Shown here: piece by piece, positions 1 to 10,577 of the stretch
Numbering within the stretch: position 1 is the stretch's first letter
How the letters are laid out: every line of letters starts with the position of its first letter
DNA from: Margaritispora aquatica
Taxonomy: Eukaryota > Ascomycota > Leotiomycetes > Helotiales > Discinellaceae
Reading direction: 5' to 3'
Length of the DNA: 64,000 nt
NCBI GenBank assembly: GCA_007644065.1
Contig: VJWN01000016.1
Coordinates: 124,001-188,000, forward strand
Program-made: the position numbers and the translations under genes
The notes under the pieces: model-generated
Seen by the model: the letters and a program-made list of their open reading frames with translations, nothing else
Told to the model about the DNA's origin: nothing
Database searches by the model: none

Positions 1-1825
1 GTTGTTTGTAAGTCTATATCTTCAGATATCAAGTCAATCCCTTACTAAGCTATAGATGCCATTTCTTCATTGGGATGTAGATGCATGGCGTAGCGCACGG
101 CAAAAAGTCGCTCGAGAACCTACCAAACTTGATGATGCTGCATGGGACAGTGAGAAGCGACTCATGAACTCTTACCTAGCCAACGTACACCCTCCATTGC
201 ATTTGCGTCGAACCCTCGATCAATATTATTATCACACTCTTTCAAACACTGACAAGCGAGATAGCGATCAAGTTGTCACACGATATCAGACCAACAATCA
301 CTTACAGCCCGGCGTCATTACAATGGTCGATCAACTCTGGCTGTGGGTGCTGGAGGGTGTGGATGGTCAGCCTGACACTGTTATTAGTTGCTTCCCACAA
401 GTTGGGAATGCTGATCCTGCCAAAGCTGGTACTGTCAGAGATCTTGATCCAGAAAGTCGGACCAACGTCTTAGAGCGTGTCAAGCATCATTTATTGGCCG
501 AGCCGTACTCCATCGAGGGAGCGTCTGATTTGGCGGGACTGATAGCGACTACGTGCTCTAGAATCTACTTTGATCCAGGGAGTACCTTGACGGTAACTAG
601 TGGTAGAGACATATGGGGTTTACAGTTTTCCGAGTTATACCAAACTGAAATCAGTGACATTGTAAGTAAAAGGGTATAATCATACAGCAATTACTAACCT
701 CTCAAGGCCGAAGAAGAAGCCAATCGCTTCGAAGAATTCACTCTCACCAAAGAGAACCAAGTAGCCGACATCAAAACGGAAATTAACCTCCTCTCACGCA
801 TCAAAGACATCCTTGATGAGCTTAACATAATGGATATGCTCTTTGATGACCAGCGCAAAGTACTCCGCTTAATGGACGACATCATTCGCTCCAGGGCTGT
901 ATCCCAGCTTAAAGAAACGCCCAGCAACCCTCGCTCGCGCGGACGCTCACTAATCAGTGATGGAAGTGTAAGTCGGAGGTCGAGTGTAGGCACATTGGCA
1001 CGTGATCGGTCCGATGCTGGGACGGTGCAAAGTAGAAGTAATAGCGACAGCTCATCGGTTGTAGCTGAGACGCCTGTCAATAGGGTTACACGGCCCATCT
1101 GGGGCAGTCGAGACGATCATGCGGATTTCAGCTTGCCGCTTGCGATGGTGAAGCTTAATATTGGGGAAGTGAGGGCTATGATTGAAAGGGCGGAGAAGGC
1201 TAAAGAGGCTGTGGGTGTGATGTCTCTGTCAATATTAGAATGCTGCTAACGAATGCTATTAGCTTACGTTCCTGGTGGATCTGAAGCAGAAGCAGAACGA
1301 TGTGATTGATTCCAAGACATCACTCGAGCAGGGAAGAATCGTGTTGGTGTTCACTATTACGACTATTATTTTTGTAAGCTCCCCTCGTATCCATCTGGAG
1401 TCTAAATCTAACCCACATAGCTTCCCGTATCTTTCATGACCAGTTTTTTTACGATTAATATCACCGAATTCAAGAAAAACGCAGATGGGAATCTTGGGTT
1501 AGGCTATGTCTCTTACATCATTTGTAAGTTATCTCATATTTCACAACACCAGCCTGCACCATTTCACAACCTCCCTCTCTCCATGATATCTTTGTGATGA
1601 TGCTAACCTAACGATACAGTTCCAATCTCAACAGTCATCTCCGCCACGCTCATCTGGATAGCGTTCAACTACAGCACGTTGCCAAATGCGTGGCAGCGCG
1701 TGAGGAACATCGTAGAGAGGATATGGAATCCGCTTCCACCACCGGCGGGGATGGTAGACCGAGTCATTGTAGCGCGGGATGCGAGGAGCTTGAGGAGAAG
1801 TGAGGATATGCGGCTGCCTGTTTGA
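1..1825 (+). CDS. CorA-like divalent cation transporter protein, 5' partial
   Basis: Predicted inner- or plasma-membrane channel of the fungal CorA-like group (Mg2+ or other divalent cations). The visible CDS is join(<1..7, 56..661, 707..1210, 1263..1373, 1421..1523, 1620..1825), 509 residues plus stop. Positions 8-55 form an intron (gtaagt, branch ttactaag, ctatag), so the ATG at 56 is probably internal. Seen: the motif HWDVDAW near the visible start; 'PLHLRRTLDQYYYHTL', common in this group; a long acidic/coiled middle; 'LVDLKQKQND' just before the membrane part; and two hydrophobic helices near the C-terminus (around GRIVLVFTITTIIFLPVSF and FPISTVISATLIWIAF). The canonical GMN loop motif is absent; the loop reads FFTIN. 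The C-terminus is short and basic. It converges on hacA. Family is confident; substrate is not. Confidence 0.85.
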
Positions 1826-2270
1826 AATGGGTGGTGGAGAAGGGGTGGAGTGAAGATGGTGGTGGTGGATAGGTATGGGTATGAATGGTAGTGATGATTA
1901 ATTGAACAGGAGGTACTATTGTGGATGAATATACGAGAAAAGAATAATGACACCAAGCGCAGTCTAGGTTAGGTAATGGTAGATGTCAAAAGGAGGGATT
2001 TGGCTGCTTCCTGAGAAACGATATATAAAGATGATATAATCCCTAGTTCAAGCTTATCTGTTTAGAGCACGGGTTGCCGATGACTTTACTCTACAAGTGG
2101 CAATACACAGAATAAATACGTATCCTCAACTGAGGCAGGACATACACTCTATGCAACCAACCAATCAATTAATACCTACCTACATACATGCCTATTCTAA
2201 TTCCAGAACACATTTCATTTCCCACCCAAAGTAGGTAGGAGCAGAGGTGCAGACAGAGGTGTAGCAGAAC

Positions 2271-2313
<43 letters not shown>

Positions 2314-2486
2314 AATGAAATTATGGGAATCGCTATGCAAGCAAGCAAGGAAGTCAATCGATCAATCAATCGACCAGTCACTTGTAGTGCTCTTCTTCCT
2401 GAGATATTCACGCGAATAAAGCTCACTCACTCGCTTACTGATCAGCAATACCTACCTACCTATCTATCTATCTATCTATCCACCTA
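1826..2486. other. Intergenic stretch with microsatellites
   Basis: No coding region is supported. It holds the 3' flank of the CorA-like gene, a CA microsatellite (2279-2314) and a CTAC/CTAT repeat run (about 2449-2484) that abuts the inverted-repeat element. Confidence 0.6.
2279..2314. repeat. (CA)n microsatellite
   Basis: Nearly pure CA dinucleotide run with one interruption, preceded by a CT-rich stretch. Confidence 0.95.
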
Positions 2487-2566
2487 CAGTGGGGTGCAAA
2501 AAGTTTGACCACCCCTCCCCCCTTGTAACTTTTATGCCAAGATTCAATTACTACTTTCGGTAGTAA
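2487..2566 (+). repeat. Left terminal inverted repeat
   Basis: An 80-bp arm whose reverse complement recurs at 2786-2865 with about four to five differences. It contains a nested short palindrome, TTACTAC...GTAGTAA. Confidence 0.9.
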
Positions 2567-2785
2567 TACGCACGCTGCCTTATAGCATTACTATTAACTC
2601 ATATAACCTCCTAGTCAGGAGTTAGATGTATAATACAATCCTTAGTAATTTTCGTAGATTATATAAATATACTATTAAAGATAATTAATCTTAGAGATCT
2701 ACGAGTATATTTAGCGCTTAATTGTTTCCTACGAGTTGTAGTATTACTTTTAGACAGAATATATTTCTTTAAAGCAGCGTATATA

Positions 2786-2865
2786 TTACTACCAAAAGTA
2801 GTAATTTACTCTTGGCATAAAAGTTACAAGGGGGAAGGGGTGGTCAAACTTTTTGCACCCCACTG
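2786..2865 (-). repeat. Right terminal inverted repeat
   Basis: Inverted copy of 2487-2566. Differences are one C/T in the C-run, two positions near the ATT/GTA step and one in the nested palindrome. Confidence 0.9.
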
Positions 2866-2867
2866 TA

Positions 2868-3265
2868 CTTATATGCTTACATGCTTACATGCACAGCGTA
2901 CGAAGATGATTATCATTTCTTTCGTTGCCCTTTCTCGTTCGTCTTTGTGTTGATTCTCATACGCTGATTCACTGGTGCTGTGTATTGCTCTTGAAATGTC
3001 CCATTCATGCTCCTGCTTGCCTACCTACCTTCTACCTATATTGCATCTACGCAGATTACGTTTATACATGACCACGTCATAGGGATTCACGGTCTCAAGG
3101 AATCACATACACATCAAATACATCACTTATGTCACTCATCAATCAAAGAGGAACAAATGTTGAGTTGCCAAGGCAATGTAAATTCTACACATATGGTATA
3201 CAATGCCCCCGCTAAGGTTCAGACTCCGAATCCAAGCCGACCTCTGATAGACCTATCAGCCGAAG
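2868..3265. other. Short intergenic stretch, 3' side of hacA
   Basis: No independent gene is supported. It probably contains the 3' UTR of the minus-strand hacA transcript, especially if the long unspliced reading frame (stop at 3266) is used. Confidence 0.5.
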
Positions 3266-4843
3266 CTATTCTTGAACGCCGTACTCCCTCCTCTCCAAGA
3301 CATCCCTCCGGGGTACATCGAGAGACTTTTGACCTTTCCCAGACCAACCCACACCCGATGCTTTCGAAGTAAAACAAACCGCCTTCCCCGATACCTCCCT
3401 CACTTTAAGCAAGTCTTCGATCGCCTGCCTGACCTCCATTACCGCGTCCGGTTCTGGTGCCATCAGTTTCTGTTCTCTCTCTTTCTCGATCGTACGGATA
3501 GCCCACGCTAACGTCATGAGCGCATAGGCACTCGGTCCCTCCGTGCTACCCAAACGATCCGCATCCGTGGAGGAAAGACAGGCGGGAAGCTGCTGTTCAA
3601 ACGCTGACCGCATTGCCACCATCGTCGCATCCATTAAAGGACGCGCCAAATTGGGGCTGCAGGCTAGCAGTCGTCTCAGGAAGCTGATCCGCACACTGTA
3701 TTTCACCTTGGAATTGTTCGTCGTGGTTGACGAAGGAACTGAAGAAGTCATCAACGTAATCGGACTGGTGGCTATCCACATTACCAAGGTCAAGACTGAA
3801 CTGGTCGAGGATAGGGGCGATCTCGTTGTTAAACAAGAGATTATCTGACTCAGAGGTTTGAGGATTTTCGAAGTAACTTGCGAAGTCATCGATAGGAAGA
3901 AAGTCATTGCCAGGATTTGAGAGATGATGGCTGAATGCGTCCAGGGTCGTTGTTCCTCCAATTGACACTGCAGGTCACACAACAACGCAGCAGGATGTTG
4001 TGTCAAATTGGAAGAACTGACGTTGGACGATTCATCAACAGCTCGGATCTCGGGTGAGAGTGAGGCAGGGTTGACAGTCTGTGGGAGTGGGTTCATAATA
4101 GATTGGGTGGATATTGGTCGTTCGACTCCACTGGCGGAACCAAAGAGGTCTTGTGAGAAAGTAATGGGTGAAGCTTGTTGGAATACATCGGCACTATGAA
4201 GATGTGAGTGTGTGTTGATGATTGCACTGGGAAGTGGAGCATACCCTGCTGGGGTGGATGGCTGAGATCCGTGGAAGACCTTCATGTTGCTTCCAGCGCC
4301 AAGTTTATCTAATTGGGCTTGAAGAAGGGCATTATGCGCCTCGGCGTTAGCCAAGCGCATTTGGAGATCCGCGTTTTGTCTTTCGATATCGTGTTTCTCA
4401 GCTTCAAGGGCCTCGACCTCTTGACGCTTTCGTTCCCTCGATGATTGAGCAGCGCGACGGTTTCGGAGTACACGCTCTACGCGACGTTGCTCCTTCTCAT
4501 CTTCGGTCTTTGCTCGCTTTCTAGGTAGAGGGTTAGCCGATCAATCGACAATAGTAAACCTTTTGTCGAGTATGTACCTTGGGGGTAGGTTTGTCTTGGG
4601 TTCTGGGAGTTGTTGTCCCCAAGACTTCCTCTTCTTTACTGGTTTCTTCTCTGACGAAGGTGCCGGTGTGCCAGCGACCGAATCGCCAAACATGCTATCA
4701 TCGTCGTATGATCGAGGAGTCATTACATCTTGGGGAGTAACGTCGTTGAAGAGTGGTGGGTAAGTAGTGCCAGGTGTCGAGACGAAAGAGTCTGCGAGGC
4801 TTTCAACTGGCGAGTTCTCAAACTTGAGGTTGGTGGGGTCCAT
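3266..4843 (-). CDS. hacA: HacA unspliced reading frame (alternative product HacAu)
   Basis: If the 20-nt Ire1 intron is kept, the frame continues from residue 266 for about 240 more codons to a stop at 3266: complement(join(3266..4520, 4578..4843)), 506 residues. The tail overlaps the spliced-form tail in another frame (3597-3970) and then runs alone through 3596-3266. The distal part looks protein-like: SPNLARPLMDATMVAMRS, SAYALMTLAWAIRTIEKERE and DAVMEVRQAIEDLLKVREV suggest amphipathic helices. The unspliced product in other fungi is poorly active or not translated. Whether this one is made is unknown. Confidence 0.6.
3597..4843 (-). CDS. hacA: HacA/Hac1 unfolded-protein-response bZIP factor (Ire1-spliced form)
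   Basis: Transcription factor that activates ER chaperone and secretion genes after Ire1 splices its mRNA. CDS is complement(join(3597..3970, 3991..4520, 4578..4843)), 389 residues. Seen: N-terminal KKPVKKRKSWGQQLPEPKT and NLPPRKRAKTEDEKEQRR, the HacA signature; basic region RNRRAAQSSRERKR followed by a leucine-zipper coiled coil (about residues 89-155); TVNPASLSPE and TQHPA before the splice point; and an acidic spliced tail beginning VSIGG and ending FGASFNGCDDGGNAVSV, which matches the C-termini I know from Trichoderma and Aspergillus HacA. The 4521-4577 intron is an ordinary GT-AG intron. The 20-nt 3971-3990 intron is not spliceosomal. Start ATG 4843 has one short upstream ORF before it. 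Identification is very secure. Confidence 0.95.
3971..3990 (-). other. Ire1-dependent 20-nt non-conventional intron of hacA
   Basis: Both ends sit in 7-nt loops fitting the Ire1 consensus CNG/CNGN, cut after the third base. The 5' loop is CTGCTGC, closed by a C-G pair, one T-T mismatch and an 8-bp stem (arms 3996-4003 and 3977-3984). The 3' loop is CTGCAGT on a 4-bp TGAC/GTCA stem (about 3963-3977). Removing 20 nt gives ...HPA|VSIGG, the expected HacA junction. There are no GT-AG signals. The exact cut could slip by 1-3 nt without changing the protein. Confidence 0.92.
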
Positions 4844-4916
4844 ATTGAATGATTGTTGCGATTAAGCTGATATGGATAGTATGAAGGGGGATATGGATCT
4901 GTGGTTGAACGTGCTC

Positions 4917-4943
4917 CTAAGTGTGCGCACTGGAGGTATGCAT
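4917..4943 (-). promoter_or_regulatory. hacA upstream ORF (8 codons plus stop)
   Basis: On the hacA sense strand this is the only ATG between about 5280 and the hacA start at 4843. It encodes MHTSSAHT and stops 73 nt before the main ATG. Trichoderma and Aspergillus hacA leaders are reported to carry a uORF that is lost from the shortened mRNA under ER stress, so a similar role is plausible. The transcription start is not known here. Confidence 0.5.
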
Positions 4944-5222
4944 ATCCAAGGTGGAGTGCGAGGACACTCTGGCCCTTGATGGGAAGGATGACACTATGAC
5001 TGGTAGGCAGACGCTTGGCTTGGAGGAAACCCAATCAAGAGTCCTGTTTGGATGGAAGCCTTGAGGAAGGCTGTGCTGGTCGGATCTCTGTGCTGTTCGG
5101 GAGAGGAGAGATGATGATGGTGGTGGAAGATGAGGTGGATTGTCGAGGGATGAAGGTGGCCTTTATGAAAGAACAGAGTGTCCTCACGAGGGAAGTGGTC
5201 CGCACGTGATACGGGTGATGCT

Positions 5223-5238
5223 AGTCCTAATTAGGACT
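5223..5238. promoter_or_regulatory. Perfect 16-bp palindrome upstream of hacA
   Basis: AGTCCTAATTAGGACT is a perfect inverted repeat, 380 bp upstream of the hacA start and 15 bp from a CACGTG E-box. It could be a dimeric regulator site; no factor is assigned. Confidence 0.3.
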
Positions 5239-5676
5239 CGGCCGTGCCAAATTTAGCCTGTTCCAGAGTTGGAGGGAGGAACATTCAAGACATTCAGACA
5301 TTCAGAGAGAGAGACTGAGACTTGCTTCTCTCAAATGGCTCCACCATTTCGTGATCCCCGTCACACCCTTGTCTTACCCTTGCTGTGGCCCCTTGCTTAT
5401 CGATTTGGGGGGGACTTATGGAACTTTCAAGAAAGAAAGAAATATCTGGATATCCTAGTTACTCAGAATAAACTTGTAACTTGCACATTTCACTAGAACT
5501 ATACGATTTGAAGTTAAGCGAGATCTATGTCATGTCATATCATATCATAGTGGTAGTAAACAATCTTCAGTTTTTATATTCTTATAATGTGAATCAAATC
5601 AAAGGAAATAGATTTAGACTCGTAAACTCACCATCAATACCATACCTCAAGTCGTAACGAAAGCTTCAGCAGCTTC

Positions 5677-5707
5677 ACCAGCCAGCCAGCCAGCCAGCCA
5701 GCCAGCC
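5677..5707. repeat. (GCCA)n microsatellite
   Basis: About seven tandem CCAG units. A short inverted counterpart (GGCTGGCTGGCTGG) lies at about 5910. Confidence 0.9.
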
Positions 5708-6064
5708 TCCTTCCTTCGTTCCGCAGCCTCCGCAAGCCAAGGAGGGACGATCCATATTCGGACCCGGTTCCACCATGATCCACCATTCGCACGCACACCA
5801 CAAGCACACACCACAAGCATAGCCAGTGTCACCCACAGGCCACGCCACAGACCACAATGAAATTCATAAAATCATCCACAAATTAATCCATTCCAAGGAT
5901 TGCTTTTTGGCTGGCTGGCTGGAAGAGAATGGTATGGAACGAACAATTGAATCATTCAATAGGCAAGGCAAGGAAAAGAAAAAGGCAAGGCAGGATAAGA
6001 CAAGCCGTTTCACACGAATTGATCCACCTTCTTCCTGTATGTACTGTACTTTGTATGTACATGC

Positions 6065-6096
6065 CACACACCCACACACACACACACACACACACA
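6065..6096. repeat. (CA)n microsatellite
   Basis: CA run with a single CC interruption. Confidence 0.95.
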
Positions 6097-7996
6097 TACG
6101 GAGTTATCCAAAATAGGGGGCTCTCGTCTTCCTCCTTTCTTGGCCCCTATTGATGATCCTGGAGGGCTTGAGGAGGCGTCGTGCGTGCAGGCGTGCGTGC
6201 GACAAGTGTGTGAGACCCATCTCTCTCTTGTGCGGTATCTTGGATCCCAGGGTGGCTCATGGAGTCAGTCAGTCATGGCACTTTCGCTCCGTTCCGGGAG
6301 ATTTAATTGCGAATATATGAAATTTCCCCGCGTTTTGTCCTGAGCAGATCCCCTGCTGGTCCTGGTCCTGGTCCTGGTCATGGTCATCACACGTTCAATC
6401 TATCTCAATCGAGGGCAATATCAAAGTACTTCCGTAGAAATGAAGTTGTATCTTCCGTTCATGAATGTTGTAGAATACAGTGGAATAACCATTCCAACTA
6501 CCGTACCATAATGCAAGGCACTCACTCACTCACTCACCCACTCACTGACCCACCCAGCTGCACTTATCAGCATCTTCTTACTCCTGACTCAGCCATGCAC
6601 CACGCCCCTATCCCACACATCTCGTTCGCCAATCGTGATCCTTATCAACCCAGGTACCTCCCGAAAAAGTAAGAAACAAAAAGAACCTGACGATACTTCA
6701 GCAGCAGCACTAACAACAGTAGTAGGTACTAACATCAGTACAAGCAAGCATCAGTACACTACTGTAGGTACAGTACCTAGTAACAACCATTCTCCTTGTC
6801 GTCAAAGTGCCAACAAACTCTCAACGCTCAGCTCGAGCACATAAAAGAAACAATGCTCTATCAAATCACAACGCGATTGAAACCTCACCGCCACCATCCA
6901 TATGCATGCATGTACCTCCGTATGCAACACTGAGAGAGTTCAGTCGAACATCTCGCTCTCACATTCGTTTCAACTTCTCAACAAATTTCATCTCACGACT
7001 CACGAAGTTCGTCTCGTGCCTGTTACAATGCCGTCTGATGTTTTCGCCAAATAAAGTATTTACTTGTACCCACATGATTTTACATACACCTTTTTGCCCC
7101 AATTAATTATTAACTTTCGTACCTACCTACATTATTCCCGTTATCTCTTTCCATTTCTTCTTTCTCCCTACTCGTGACACTTGACTTCATGCACAGCAAG
7201 CGAACCGACCGACCGACTGACCTTCCGCACACATCCAGATTCTCCGAGCCGGAAAATCAACCTGCAGCACCTCGTCAAGCAAATTCAACCACCTTCTCCC
7301 TCCGTCGTCGCACATCCATGCCTCCATACCTACCTACCACTTACATCCAAGGTACCTACCTACCGTACCTACCCAAATCATGTATGTGCGTGTGATCACT
7401 CCCTCGCTTCCCCACAATCGACGACGACCAAGATCCCAATCTAGCAAGCGGAATGGAGAAGCCCCAATTCACGACACACAAGGTAGGTAGGACATCATTC
7501 ATTCATGGTGAGGCCATAGGAATAGGCAATAGGCAATAGGTAATGCGATAGGCAATGCCATGCAATAAGCGATGTACTGTAGTGTAATCCGATGCCCAGG
7601 TACATGCCACCTGAGTAATCCAGACCAGAATCGTACTCCCTCGCCAAAGTCGCGATCTATTACTGGTCTTACCAACACGATCTCACTGCATTATCGCCTT
7701 ACTAACGAACCACACCATACTCTTCGTGTTGCCTTGATTTGGGAATTACGAGAGCAGTATTTAAATAGATACTCACCAACCAACCAACTGCTCGTATCAC
7801 CTAAGAATTGTACTCCTCATATCGTAACATACTTTTCTTCAAAATCAAGAATCAATTGCACCATCTCCAACCTCACACCTCAATTCATTTTTCTTCATCA
7901 AAAATCAAGGAGGCGTCCATCTCACTCTCGGCTCCGGGAAACCGCCCCACACAACCCGACCTCGCGAATTCCCGCACTCGGCTCGACATTCAATAT

Positions 7997-7999
<3 letters not shown>

Positions 8000-8035
<36 letters not shown>
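8000..8035. repeat. (CA)n microsatellite
   Basis: Uninterrupted CA run of about 36 bp. Confidence 0.95.
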
Positions 8036-8037
<2 letters not shown>

Positions 8038-8743
8038 CACATACGCTTAATATTCAAACCTCGTTTGTGCCTGTCTGTCTGGAGTCTGCCCGTCCTGAAT
8101 TGATTGCGAATCTCCCGTTCACAAACTCAGAACTAACTCAGGCACGAGGATGAGAGGAACACCTGTGATTGGTGAATTCCCATGACATCGGAACCGAAGC
8201 CAAGCAAGCAGGCAAGCAAGGATCGGAGCAACGGTCCCGCAAAATGTGAAATGCGAATATGAAAGTGAGTTGTGAAATAAATTAATCCGTGCTTCGCTTC
8301 GCTTCGGTGCGTGCTCCTGGTCCGACGTGCCTGGCAATCGTGCTGTGATTCGTGGGTCTTTCCAACGTTGTTTCAGAACGGTAACAGGAGTGGGTTCGTT
8401 CTTCTGGAACATTGGTTGGTGCCGTGCCGTGCCACACCTACAGTACCTTGCCCTGGGCTGGGCTGGGAGTTCGAAAAGGGGATACGACGCGAATGGAGAC
8501 GACTCGGGTGGCGTGGACGACAGGGAAAAGGGGTAAAATCACTTCGGAAGCAAAGGGAACGTTGGGGATGGTGTGGTATGGTACCTGGACTGGAATTGGA
8601 ATTGCATGGAATTGGATTGAAGTGAAGCGAATTGACGACTCACGAGGGCAGGAAGGAAGGAAGAATAGGGAGGGAAACCGTAGCGAAAAGCCAAAATGAG
8701 GGGAAAATGGGGAATCCTTGAGGTTCATGCATGTACTGACTGG

Positions 8744-8768
8744 AAGGAGGAGGAGGAGGAGGAGGAGA
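8744..8768. repeat. (GGA)n microsatellite
   Basis: Run of GGA triplets in the methyltransferase-side intergenic region. Confidence 0.85.
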
Positions 8769-10577
8769 CGAGAAGGAGCATGCTTCCGGTTTGAGGGGAA
8801 GATTGATTGCTTGTATGCATGTACTGTATGTATTAGATTGGATGCATTGCTGTACCTACATTGGATGGATAGATGGAAAGGCAGTCAGTCAGGCAGGTAC
8901 TGTTGGTATGATATCTGCATTGCATGAAGCGAGGGGGGAGTGGAGAGGAATGAAGGGACGAAGAGTGCAAGAGATGTAAGTCATGAGATGTGAGGGAGAA
9001 GACCTCAGAAGCAGCAGAAGCAGCAAGGAGGAGGGAAGAATTATACCTCCGTCCTAGCAGGCAAGCAAGCATGTATCGTGCATACATGCATGTAGGAATC
9101 GTGCATTCATGCCACGAGGTAATGAAAAAATTGATTCTGATCAATATCGGATGAAATGACCTTGGTTGATGAATTATCGAAGAGAAGAGACTTTAGGATA
9201 TTCGGATTTCTGGAACGTGTGTGCGATTGTGATGCTTCTGGAGCGATTTCATACTTTTTGCATTTTTGCTTGATTGTAGGTCTCAGGTCTCAGGTTTTTT
9301 TGTTGTTGGTCTTGGGTCTGGGTCTTGGTGTTGAGGATGGAGATTTGAACGACACCAACCATGCCATAGATCGATAGATGGCTAGTGTGAAGCAAGCGCC
9401 ACCAACAATTCCAACATCTCCAACAACGGGAGGACAGGGGATAGGAGTTGAGATGAGATCGTACTGTACGACACGACGAACATGCTGACGATACTGTACT
9501 GTATGGTCACGACATGTGGGCTTGAGAGGGGTGTGAGATTTACTGTTGAAGGTTTTATATATGAGTGGTAGCTTTCGAAGATGAGATGGGATGAGATGAG
9601 ATTGCAATTAGTTGTTGATACTCGGGTCTGAGTACTTTGGTACATCGATACATGAGTACATGATGTATCAAAAGCCATACGAAGTACACACGTGGCTTAC
9701 CACAACATAATTAAGTTGGATCATCTAATCTACCTGCTTCTCACTTCTTACTTCTCCTTCTCACTTCTCATACGCGTCCAACTTCTCTCGCTTGCTCGTA
9801 CTCGACGAAGACAAGGCGAGTTTCATATCGAGCGATTCTTGCTTCGGGTTTTGAGTAAATAGATTAGTGGTGGAAAGTTTGTGTTTTAGTGACCAAGGGA
9901 GTTTCATTTCATTCTCGTATCGTACATTCTCAATTCGGTTTCACGACTTTCACCCTTAATGTTCCGTTGATGTCTAGAGTTTGGAAGGCCCGGACAACAA
10001 CTAGGTATGTAGTGGATGTGTTCCACTGTGAGTTCTGCCGTCCAAAATTATATTATATTGGATGGATGGGGCTCAACAGCACATTTGAAAATACGAGAAG
10101 ATGAGAGGATATTTGAAGGTCCGATTCTCTCAATTCGTGTCCACTTACCTACCATCTATCTTTACAAAACTATTCTCATCTTATCTTTCACATGCATGCA
10201 TGTCCTTCCTCTCTTCTCACCTTTACTTCCCCCCTCTTTTCAACGTCTTTCAATACTTGTACAAATCAACAATACTGGTAGACAGCAAAGCATTGATCAC
10301 AGATAGCTCTGTGCCAGATCCAGTTCACATCTCCATCCCAATCAAATGGCAAAGAAAGCTCCATCTTCGGCCCAACAGGGTCTTTCGAGCTCCTTGCCCC
10401 GCTACCGAATGCTGAAAGTGGAGTTGAGCTCAATCGTCAGCCAGCTCTTATCGTGAACTTCGATTCTGCTGTGTTTTCCCTTCCCCCTCTCTGTTTTTCT
10501 TCGGGAGAATATTGTGGTGTTTTCACTTGACCTTGTTTACATCGATACGAAGCTATCACAAGCTTGAAATCACCAAT

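Larger units (their letters stand above)
2487..2865. mobile_element. Non-autonomous TIR element (Tc1/mariner-like MITE)
   Basis: A 379-bp element bounded by TA dinucleotides at 2485-2486 and 2866-2867, as expected for the target duplication of Tc1/mariner transposons. Both ends begin CAGTGGGGTGCAAAAAGTTT in inverted orientation. The terminal inverted repeats match over about 80 bp (2487-2566 against 2786-2865) with only a handful of mismatches, and weaker similarity continues to about 100 bp, so the element can fold almost end to end. The core (about 2590-2770) is AT- and TpA-rich and has no ORF, consistent with repeat-induced point mutation. It encodes no transposase and would need one supplied in trans. 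Assignment to Tc1/mariner rests on the CAGTG terminus and TA site only. Confidence 0.9.
4844..10577. other. 5.7-kb gene-poor region between hacA and the methyltransferase
   Basis: It holds the hacA leader and promoter on the left and a pyrimidine-rich 5' flank of the methyltransferase on the right. Between them are only short, low-complexity frames with no recognisable domain. There are many microsatellites (GCCA, CA, CTAC/TACC, GGA, CACT) and an E-box CACGTG at 5203-5208. Divergent promoters with long leaders or non-coding transcripts could be here, but nothing proves it. Confidence 0.5.

Noticed and set aside
2169..2426. Minus-strand frame across the CA repeat (Cys/Val run)
   Set aside because: Direct translation of a microsatellite.
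7572..8153. 193-codon plus-strand frame spanning a CA microsatellite
   Set aside because: Low-complexity Thr/His translation of the repeat; no domain or conserved features.
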